Part shown: in pieces, positions 57,735 to 64,000 of the stretch
Position numbering within the stretch: position 1 is the first letter of the stretch
How the letters are laid out: each line of letters begins with the position of its first letter
NCBI RefSeq assembly: GCF_000429605.1
Contig: NZ_AUCE01000016.1
Span: 1-64,000 of the forward strand
Length of the DNA: 64,000 bases
Reading direction: 5' to 3'
Source: Azonexus hydrophilus DSM 23864
GTDB lineage: Bacteria > Pseudomonadota > Gammaproteobacteria > Burkholderiales > Rhodocyclaceae
Translations under genes and position numbers: made by a program
Notes under the pieces: model-generated
What the model was told of the DNA's origin: nothing
The model's input: only the letters and a program-made list of their open reading frames with translations
Databases searched by the model: none

Positions 57735-58892
57735 TCAGTGCTCCCGGCCGTCGATACGCGGTTTCAGCATCATCGGGATATAGCGCCAGCCGAGCAGGCC
57801 GAACGCCAGTAGCCAGCAGCTTGCGGCGGCGTGGATGCTGGCCAGGTAAAGGTTGGGCGCGAATTGCGGAAGGCCGACGCGGATCGTCAGCGCCGCCAGC
57901 ATGAGGTATAGGATGCTCCGGTCCAGCCCCGAAAACACCACTTTCCTGCCGGTATGCCCGTTGGCGATGCGGATGATCATCGCCGGGATGACGCAACCCA
58001 TGGCGCCGAAGGTGAATAGGTGGGTAGTCACCGAGCCGACCCAGGCGGGGGCGACGAATTGCGCCAGTGCGGACAGCAGCAACTGACCGGCGATGGACAG
58101 GTAGCCGACGTACATGATGCCGATGTCGATGCGGCGCAAGGCCAGCAGCGGTTTCCAGAAGACGAAGCGGACCATCAGCAGTAAACCCAGTGCCAGCGAC
58201 AAGGCGGCGCCAATGTTTGCGGGCAGCAGGAAGCTGCCGACCAGGATCAGGCCAATCAGTTTGATCGGCATGTCCAGTCGCGGCTGGCGCAGGATCTGCA
58301 CCTGGAAGGCGGCTTTCATGAACTGGGTCAGGGTGCGTTCGAGCATGACCAGGAAAGCCAGCCGGAACAGCGCCAGCGTCATCTCGCTGCCGGCGCCGAA
58401 GTCGCCGTGCAACATCAACTGCTTGGCGACGATGAAGGCCGGCAACAGGACGACGAAGAAGGCATTGTCGCGGTAACTGTCCTGGTCCCGGTAGCGGATC
58501 AGTGTCCACAACAGCATGGCCACGATGCTGCCGAGAAAAAGGTTGTTGGACAGCAGGAGCAGGGGGGGCGGCCAGGCGCCACCGTAGCTCATGCCCAGGC
58601 GTTCGAGCAACCAGGCAATAGTGAGAAAGGCGAGGGCGGTGCCGTGGTGGCCGCGGATATTGACCCAGTTCTTGGTCGAGGTCAGCAGGAAGCCGCCGAG
58701 CACCGCCCAGCCGAAGCCGAAAAACATCTCGTGGGCGTGCCAGCGCAACGCGTCGACCGGACTCGAATCGAGGTTCGCGGCACCGGAATAAACCATCGCC
58801 CAGGCCAGCGGCAGCAGCGCACCGGCGAGACAGCCGAGCAGGAAAAAGGGGCGAAAGCCGACCAGCCAAACCGGGTGATGCAGGAATCTCAT
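57735..58892 (-). CDS. NnrS-family membrane protein
   Basis: A 385-residue protein with about twelve hydrophobic segments. The family signatures are VWLVGFRPFFLLGCLAGALLP near the start and DALRWHAHEMFFGFGWAVLGGFLLT, followed by STKNWVN. Conserved histidines and tryptophans probably bind haem. NnrS proteins protect against nitric oxide and nitrosative stress in denitrifiers, which fits the nearby nap/narXL genes. The upstream region contains only a half FNR-like TTGAT. Confidence 0.92.
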   Translation of the reverse strand: MRFLHHPVWLVGFRPFFLLGCLAGALLPLAWAMVYSGAANLDSSPVDALRWHAHEMFFGFGWAVLGGFLLTSTKNWVNIRGHHGTALAFLTIAWLLERLGMSYGGAWPPPLLLLSNNLFLGSIVAMLLWTLIRYRDQDSYRDNAFFVVLLPAFIVAKQLMLHGDFGAGSEMTLALFRLAFLVMLERTLTQFMKAAFQVQILRQPRLDMPIKLIGLILVGSFLLPANIGAALSLALGLLLMVRFVFWKPLLALRRIDIGIMYVGYLSIAGQLLLSALAQFVAPAWVGSVTTHLFTFGAMGCVIPAMIIRIANGHTGRKVVFSGLDRSILYLMLAALTIRVGLPQFAPNLYLASIHAAASCWLLAFGLLGWRYIPMMLKPRIDGREH

Positions 58893-59064
58893 GGCGCAAC
58901 CGTTTCAAATAATGCGTAAAACGTCGCAACTTTACCAAGTGGGCGTGGCCGAATATTTGATTTATCCGATGGCGGCGCACAGTCGCCGGGACATTGGCGT
59001 AAAATCACGCCCTTGACCGGGCATGGAGAGAGACATCAGCCCGGCAGGTTTTTTAAGGACAAAG

Positions 59065-60321
59065 ATGAAGCGTGTTGATGATTTCCGCTTGCGTTTCGGC
59101 AAGCACGAGCTGGTTCCGATCATGATCGGCGGCATGGGGGTCGATATTTCGACCGCCGATCTGGCCCTGGAGGCGGCGCGCCTCGGCGGCGTCGGTCACA
59201 TTTCCGACGCGATGATCAACACGGTCTCCGATCGGCGCTACGAAACCAAGCACGTCAAGGAAAAGCTCGCGCTGTACAAGTACAACGTCAATAACGAGGA
59301 CAAGTCGCCGGTCAAGTTCGACCTCGGTCGCCTCGAAGAAGCGACCCGCCTGCACGTCGAAGCGACGATGGCACGCAAGCAGGGCAGCGGCATGGTCTTC
59401 ATCAACTGCATGGAAAAGCTGACCATGAACGCGCCGCGCGAGACCCTCAAGGTCCGCATGTCGGCCGCGCTCGATGCCGGTATCGACGGCATCACGCTGG
59501 CCGCCGGCCTGCATCTCGGCTCCTTCGGCCTGATCGAGGATCACCCGCGTTTCCGCGATGCCAAGCTTGGCATCATCGTTTCCTCGGTCCGCGCCCTGCA
59601 GCTCTTCCTGAAGAAGAGCGCACGCACCAACCGCATGCCCGACTACATCGTCGTCGAAGGCCCGCTGGCCGGTGGTCACCTCGGCTTTGGCATGGACTGG
59701 GCGCAATACGACCTGGCGACCATCGTCGCCGAGGTCATGCAGTACCTGAAAGATGAGCATCTCGATATTCCGGTGATTCCGGCCGGTGGCATCTTCACCG
59801 GTACCGACGCGACCCAGTTCCTTGAGGCCGGCGCAGCCGCCGTCCAGGTGGCGACGCGCTTCACGGTGGCCGAGGAATGTGGCCTGCCCGACGCCGCCAA
59901 GCAGGAATACTTCAAGGCGACCGAGGACGACATCGAGGTCAACCAGATCTCGCCGACCGGTTACCCGATGCGCATGATCAAGTCCAGCCCGGGTATCGGC
60001 GACGGCATCCGCCCGAATTGCGAAGCCTATGGCTACCTGCTCGACGCCACCGGCAAGTGTTCCTACATCACCGCGTACAACCGCGAAGTCGCCGCGCACC
60101 CCGAGGCACGCAAGGTCAAGGTCTGGGACAAGACCTGCCTGTGCACGCACATGCGCAACTTCGAAATCTGGACCTGCGGCCAGCTGACCTGGCGTTTGAA
60201 GGACACGACCCGCAAACTGGACGACGGTTCTTATCAGATGCTCAGCGCTGAACATATTTTCAAGGATTACCAGTTCAGTACGGATCAGCAAGTGGCCTTG
60301 CCGGAGCCTTCGGCAGGCTAA
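59065..60321 (+). CDS. Nitronate monooxygenase/2-nitropropane dioxygenase-type flavoprotein
   Basis: A 418-residue TIM-barrel FMN enzyme. The motifs are PIMIGGMGVDIST near the start, DGITLAAGLHLGSF, VEGPLAGGHLGFG and VIPAGGIFTGTDATQFLEAGAAAVQVATRF (phosphate-binding). The long C-terminal extension with CLCTHMRNFEIWTCGQ and several cysteines is larger than in the small nitronate monooxygenases. The true substrate is therefore uncertain. The ATG at 59065 lies behind AAGGAC; an ATG at 59023 is in frame but lacks a ribosome site. It leads a short operon with the porin-like gene. Confidence 0.82.
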   Translation: MKRVDDFRLRFGKHELVPIMIGGMGVDISTADLALEAARLGGVGHISDAMINTVSDRRYETKHVKEKLALYKYNVNNEDKSPVKFDLGRLEEATRLHVEATMARKQGSGMVFINCMEKLTMNAPRETLKVRMSAALDAGIDGITLAAGLHLGSFGLIEDHPRFRDAKLGIIVSSVRALQLFLKKSARTNRMPDYIVVEGPLAGGHLGFGMDWAQYDLATIVAEVMQYLKDEHLDIPVIPAGGIFTGTDATQFLEAGAAAVQVATRFTVAEECGLPDAAKQEYFKATEDDIEVNQISPTGYPMRMIKSSPGIGDGIRPNCEAYGYLLDATGKCSYITAYNREVAAHPEARKVKVWDKTCLCTHMRNFEIWTCGQLTWRLKDTTRKLDDGSYQMLSAEHIFKDYQFSTDQQVALPEPSAG

Positions 60322-60339
60322 TTCAAACGGAGGCCAGGC

Positions 60340-61569
60340 ATGCCCGGGCTAGGAAATCGTTTCTGTCGCCGGGGGGGCTGGCAGCGTCTGGCCTTCCTGT
60401 TGTCCTCCGGTCTGTTCTGCGCCGCTGCGCTGGCGGCGCCCGGTGATTCCTTCAGTATCCAGGGCTTTGGTACGCTGGGCGCGGTGCGCACTACCACCGA
60501 CCAAGTCGAATTTGTCCGCGATCTGTCACAGGCGCGCGGGGCAACCGACAAATGGACCGGCAAGACCGATAGCGCCCTGGGGCTGCAGGCCAACTGGCAG
60601 GTTAATCCCCAGTGGCAGGCGGTGGCGCAGGTGCTTAGCCGCTATCGCTTCGACCGGACTTTTCATCCCGAAATGGCTTGGGCTTTCGTCAAGTTCGAGC
60701 CCTCGCCCAACCTGAGTTTGCGGGCCGGTCGCCTGGGAACCGAATTCTTCATGCTGGCCGATTCGCGCTGGGTCGGCTATTCCTTCCTCACGGTCCGTCC
60801 GCCTGGCGACTATTTCTGGCATCTTCCGTTCTACAGCATTCACGGTGCCGATGCCTCGCTGGCTGTTTCGCTCGGTGAGGGAGTCGTTCGCGGCAAGGTG
60901 TTCTACGGACAGTCGCGCGGTCACATTCCGCTGGCCGACGAGCAGTGGGATATCCGTCGCTCGCCCATGCTTGGCGGCTATCTCGAATATCAACTGGGCG
61001 GGCTTCAGCTGCGCGGCAGTTACGCCAATATTCGTTTCCGCAACGATCTGCCGCTGGCGCCGGTGCTGGCCAGAGAGAAAAACATTGTTTTGCCGGCCGC
61101 TGCTGCCGAATATCTGAAAACCCGCGATACCCGAACGCATTACTATTCGCTCGGCCTGGTCTATGACAAGGGGCCGTTCCAGGCGCAGTTGATGCTGAAC
61201 CACATCGACCAGGGGACCCGCGCGTTGAGCGATTCGAATGCCGGTTATCTCTTGCTGGGCTACCGGATTGGCAAGATGACGCCGTTTGTTGGCTATTCGC
61301 GCGTTCTCTCCAGGAAATATGCTAAACCCGAGCTCGGTGATCCTCTCTCGAATGACGTGGCAGCGTATGTGATCGAAGATTCGCACTCCGATCAGAAAAC
61401 CATTTTTGCCGGTGCCCGCTGGGATGTTGCCCGCAATGTCGCGCTCAAGGCGCAGTGGGACGGTATCCGTGGCGATTCGTCCTCGCTCTTTCCTTATCGC
61501 AAGGATGACCGTAGCCGCTGGGATGGGCGCATGGATGTCTTCTCGTTAAGTCTGGACTTCGTGTTCTGA
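60340..61569 (+). CDS. Outer-membrane porin-like beta-barrel protein
   Basis: A 409-residue protein with an export signal (LAFLLSSGLFCAAALAAPG). Alternating strands follow throughout, rich in Tyr/Trp/Gly/Asp (SLRAGRLGTEFF; GGYLEYQLGGLQLRGSYA), and the C-terminal residue is Phe (LSLDFVF), a hallmark of outer-membrane barrels. A GGAGG precedes the ATG. A PstS-like gene follows after four bases, a pairing seen in other betaproteobacteria. The solute is unknown. Confidence 0.82.
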   Translation: MPGLGNRFCRRGGWQRLAFLLSSGLFCAAALAAPGDSFSIQGFGTLGAVRTTTDQVEFVRDLSQARGATDKWTGKTDSALGLQANWQVNPQWQAVAQVLSRYRFDRTFHPEMAWAFVKFEPSPNLSLRAGRLGTEFFMLADSRWVGYSFLTVRPPGDYFWHLPFYSIHGADASLAVSLGEGVVRGKVFYGQSRGHIPLADEQWDIRRSPMLGGYLEYQLGGLQLRGSYANIRFRNDLPLAPVLAREKNIVLPAAAAEYLKTRDTRTHYYSLGLVYDKGPFQAQLMLNHIDQGTRALSDSNAGYLLLGYRIGKMTPFVGYSRVLSRKYAKPELGDPLSNDVAAYVIEDSHSDQKTIFAGARWDVARNVALKAQWDGIRGDSSSLFPYRKDDRSRWDGRMDVFSLSLDFVF

Positions 61570-61573
61570 GCAC

Positions 61574-62005
61574 ATGCGCCGACTTCTTTTCAAGATTTTC
61601 CTCGTTCTGCTGGCCAGCCTGGGGCCGGGTATCGCCCTGGCCGAACTGGTCGTGGTCGTCAACGCGCGTAATGGCGTTGCCGCGATGACGCGTAACGAGG
61701 TCATCAACGTCTTTTTCGGGCGCAATCGTCAATTCTTCAACGGGGTTGAGGCGATGCCGGTTGATCTTGACGATGCTCATCCAAAGCGTGCGCAGTTCTA
61801 CAAACTACTGGTTGGCAAGGATGTTTCGGAGATCAACGCCTATTGGTCGCGCCAGGTGTTCACCGGGCGCATGCAGGCCCCGCCGCGTCTCGCCTCGACC
61901 GAGGAAGTCGTCAAGTGGGTGGCGGCCAATCCCGGCGGTATCGGTTTTGTCGAGTTGTCACGGGCTGACGCACGGGTGCGCGTGGTTTATGAACTAAAGC
62001 GTTGA
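61574..62005 (+). CDS. Short phosphate-binding (PstS-like) periplasmic protein
   Basis: A 143-residue exported protein (signal LVLLASLGPGIALA). The core resembles the first lobe of PstS-type binding proteins: VVVNARNGVAAMTRNEVINVFFGRNRQF, then NAYWSRQVFTGRMQAPPRL and VVKWVAANPGGIGFVELS. It is far shorter than true PstS and has no transporter genes beside it. It may be a regulatory or sensory ligand-binding protein paired with the porin-like product. Confidence 0.8.
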   Translation: MRRLLFKIFLVLLASLGPGIALAELVVVVNARNGVAAMTRNEVINVFFGRNRQFFNGVEAMPVDLDDAHPKRAQFYKLLVGKDVSEINAYWSRQVFTGRMQAPPRLASTEEVVKWVAANPGGIGFVELSRADARVRVVYELKR

Positions 62006-62098
62006 CCGGCTTGTCTCCAATCTTGTGCCGACAGTCATAAAGCCACAATATACGGCTGTCAGGCTGACACCTGATTCATAACGACAAGGAGACAAGAC

Positions 62099-62539
62099 AT
62101 GCCCAGAAGAATGATTTCCGATGTGCTCGAGGGTCGCCCGCTGATCACGGCAACCCCGGACATGACCGTTCGTGCAGCCAGTCGGCTGATGGCGGAAAAA
62201 AGGATAGGTGCGCTGCTGATCCTGTCGGGCGGTAGCATTGCCGGCATCTTTACCGAGCGCGATGCACTGAACAAGGTGCTGGCGGCTGGCCTGGATCCCG
62301 ATGCCACAAACCTGTCAGCGGTGATGGTGGCGGACCCGCTGACCATCCGCGAAGACAAGCCCTTGTCGCATGCGCTGCACATGATGGCCGAGGAAGGTTT
62401 CCGCCATGTGCCGGTCGTCGACGCTGGCGGACGGGCGGTCGGCATGGTTTCGGCGCGCGATGCGCTGGGTCAGGACATGATCGAGCTTGAAGGCGACATG
62501 CGCCGCATGGAGGCGCTGGAGTCGTCGATCGGCTACTGA
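62099..62539 (+). CDS. CBS-domain pair protein
   Basis: A 146-residue soluble protein made of two CBS motifs (about residues 8-60 and 72-130; for example GALLILSGGSIAGIFTERDAL and FRHVPVVDAGGRAVGMVSARDAL). Such pairs bind adenine nucleotides and regulate other proteins. AAGGAG lies before the ATG. No partner domain or nearby IMP-dehydrogenase-type gene is evident. It converges with truC, overlapping by 7 bases. Confidence 0.9.
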   Translation: MPRRMISDVLEGRPLITATPDMTVRAASRLMAEKRIGALLILSGGSIAGIFTERDALNKVLAAGLDPDATNLSAVMVADPLTIREDKPLSHALHMMAEEGFRHVPVVDAGGRAVGMVSARDALGQDMIELEGDMRRMEALESSIGY

Positions 62540-63315
62540 GCCAGGGGCCAGTCGAAACGTTCGAGCAGGGCGGCGAAGCTGTCGCCCGGCGGGCATTTCA
62601 GCTTGATGCTTCGGCCATCCACCGGGTGGCTGAAGCCCAGTTGCGTACACGCCAGCAGCAAGCGGTCGCAGCCCAGGGTTTCCGCGAAATAACGGTTGTG
62701 CCTGCCTTTGCCGTAAGTGGCGTCGCCGATGATCGGGTGGGCGATGTGCTTGAGGTGGCGGCGCAATTGATGTTTGCGGCCGGTGACCGGTTCCAGTTCA
62801 AGCAGCGCGTAGCGGCTGACCGGGTAGCGGTCGACCTCGACCGGTAATTCGATGCTCGCCAGACGGCGGAAATGGGTTAGTGCGGCCTGGGCTTCCTGGC
62901 TGCTGCGTGCGCCCTGGAATTCGTAATCGTCGCGCTGGCGCGTCAGCGGGTGATCGATAGAGCCGTTCTCGGGCGGATGGCCGCGAACGACGGCGAGATA
63001 GCGTTTGCTGACCTGACCCTCGGCAAACTGCCGGCCGAGCAGGCTGGCGATTTCCGAACTCAATCCGAACAGCAGGATGCCCGATGTGCCGCGGTCAAGC
63101 CGGTGCGCCGGCCAGACTTTCCGGCCGATCTGGTCGCGCAGGATCTGGATCGCGAAACGCGTTTCGTGGCGGTCGATCTCCGAGCGGTGGACGAGTAGCT
63201 TGGCCGGCTTGTCGATGGCGACGATATGCTCGTCGCGGTAGAGGATTGGCAGGGTTTCAGGCAAAGAAACGCTGCTTCGCTGCGTCGGGAAGCTCCATGC
63301 CGGTGACGTGGGCAC
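62533..63315 (-). CDS. truC: tRNA pseudouridine synthase C (TruC)
   Basis: A 260-residue (at most) RluA-family enzyme that modifies U65 of tRNA in E. coli. ILYRDEHIVAIDKPAKLLVHRSEIDRHE is characteristic of TruC. The catalytic Asp lies in AHRLDRGTSG, and LEPVTGRKHQLRRHLKHIAHPIIGD also matches. The start is uncertain: GTG at 63315 has a distant ribosome site and overlaps the CitE-like gene by 59 bases, while TTG at 63264 lacks one. The conserved sequence begins at about residue 24, so the protein could be shorter. Confidence 0.9.
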   Translation of the reverse strand: MPTSPAWSFPTQRSSVSLPETLPILYRDEHIVAIDKPAKLLVHRSEIDRHETRFAIQILRDQIGRKVWPAHRLDRGTSGILLFGLSSEIASLLGRQFAEGQVSKRYLAVVRGHPPENGSIDHPLTRQRDDYEFQGARSSQEAQAALTHFRRLASIELPVEVDRYPVSRYALLELEPVTGRKHQLRRHLKHIAHPIIGDATYGKGRHNRYFAETLGCDRLLLACTQLGFSHPVDGRSIKLKCPPGDSFAALLERFDWPLAQ

Positions 63316-64000
63316 GGTCGAGCAACTCCCAGTAATAGCGGTAGGAGGCGCGGTCGTGCAGCTTGCCGGCGTGCTGGATCGGTCCCCAGTCCTTGTCCTG
63401 GGCGGCGATCAGAATTTCGCTGGCAGCCTGGACTTCGGAAAAGTCCGGACGCATGGCTTCGACGATGGGCTGAATCTGATTGGGGTGGATGCTCCACATG
63501 CGCAGATAGCCGAATTCGCGGCGGGCACGCAGCGCGTCGTTGCGGATGGTGTCGATGTCCTTGAGTTCGGTGGTCACGTTGTGCGACGGCACCACGCCGC
63601 AGGCCAGGGCGGCAGCGCTGATTTCGCACTTGGCGCGGGCGACCAGCGGATGGTCGAACTGGCCGGGGCTCTTCATGGCGCTGCCGGGAATCGCGCCGTG
63701 GTGACCGGAAACGAAGTCCATCAGGCCGAAGTCGAGCGATTCGACACCGGGCAGGGCAGCGATCTGCCAGACTTCGCGCAGGGCGCCGTGAGTTTCGATC
63801 AGGACGTGAACGGGAATCGGCTGGGCGATGCCGCAGCGCTGCTCGATCTCGCGCAGGGCGGCGATCTGCGTCTGCACATCGGCGGCGCTGCAGGGCTTGG
63901 GCAGGGTGATGAAGGGCAGGCGACGGCCGGCGATGCCGACCAGGATTTCCAGGTCCTGGCGCCAGTGGGCGTGGGTCACGTCGTGAATGCGGGCGCCGAC
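63257..64000 (-). CDS. HpcH/HpaI or citrate lyase beta (CitE)-like lyase, partial
   Basis: The coding region continues beyond the right edge; the visible 247 residues are the C-terminal part. Sequence features of the CitE/HpcH aldolase barrel are LPFITLPKPCSAADVQ, IPVHVLIETHGALREVWQIAALPGV, LDFGLMDFVSGHHGA and the C-terminal LRMWSIHPNQIQPIVEAM. Such enzymes cleave CoA esters of citramalate, malate or related acids; the substrate is not evident. Neighbouring truC overlaps its 3' end. Confidence 0.88.
   Translation of the reverse strand, partial: VGARIHDVTHAHWRQDLEILVGIAGRRLPFITLPKPCSAADVQTQIAALREIEQRCGIAQPIPVHVLIETHGALREVWQIAALPGVESLDFGLMDFVSGHHGAIPGSAMKSPGQFDHPLVARAKCEISAAALACGVVPSHNVTTELKDIDTIRNDALRARREFGYLRMWSIHPNQIQPIVEAMRPDFSEVQAASEILIAAQDKDWGPIQHAGKLHDRASYRYYWELLDRAHVTGMELPDAAKQRFFA

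Noticed and set aside
58935-58970. FNR/NNR-type box before the NnrS gene
   Set aside because: Only one half (TTGAT) is present; the second half does not fit.

Overview
The window reads as chromosomal DNA of a GC-rich betaproteobacterium. The gene set points to the Rhodocyclales (Dechloromonas/Azonexus-like): periplasmic nitrate reductase with NarXL, CowN with a CooA-like CO sensor, many PAS/GGDEF/histidine-kinase receptors, DUF3095, DUF1684, DUF4395 and NnrS. This lineage call is inferred from gene content, not from a database match. I saw no tRNA, rRNA, IS element, integrase or CRISPR array.

Layout. 1-2.6 kb: the C-terminal end of an RTX protein and its HlyD-type adaptor (type I secretion). 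2.7-8.2 kb: an SLC13 permease, a MazG-like pyrophosphohydrolase with a cyclase-like DUF3095 protein, RlmJ, DUF3301 and a hexose-6-phosphate mutarotase. 8.2-9.3 kb: a CooA-like CRP-family regulator followed by cowN, each preceded by a TGTCG-N6-CGAC dyad. 9.3-12.2 kb: a GGDEF/EAL protein. 12.3-19.7 kb: a heavy-metal RND efflux operon (Cys/His-rich protein, outer-membrane factor, adaptor, pump, accessory periplasmic proteins, DUF411). 19.7-28.4 kb: a hybrid kinase, prfC, moaE, a chemoreceptor, clpB behind a sigma-32-like promoter, and a DUF2502 protein.

28.5-41.4 kb, minus strand: a five-gene operon. It encodes a ~2,390-residue LEPR-XLL/cadherin-like/Calx-beta-like surface protein, a lipoprotein TolC-type factor and three adaptors. 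One adaptor carries a cytoplasmic GAF-like domain and another is fused to an intramembrane M50 protease with an intact zinc site. No ABC ATPase is encoded in it. This is the best candidate for a poorly described export/processing system. 41.5-45.1 kb: DUF1684, DUF4395 and a soluble hybrid kinase.

45.1-54.1 kb: narXL divergent from napFDAGHBC, with a NarL-type 7-2-7 site between them and a strong terminator after napC. 54.1-56.4 kb: ilvBN on the minus strand, preceded by a 37-codon valine-rich leader peptide and an intrinsic terminator, which is a classical attenuator. 56.5-64 kb: a small hypothetical protein with an HDOD protein, NnrS, a nitronate monooxygenase-type flavoprotein, a porin-like protein, a PstS-like protein, a CBS protein, TruC and the 3' part of a CitE-like lyase that runs off the window.

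How the genes fit together: nap/narXL/NnrS suit a facultative denitrifier handling nitrate and nitric oxide. MoaE supplies molybdopterin, which NapA needs. CooA-like plus CowN imply nitrogenase elsewhere in the genome and protection of it from CO. The RND operon exports metal ions. The two secretion modules serve surface or extracellular proteins.
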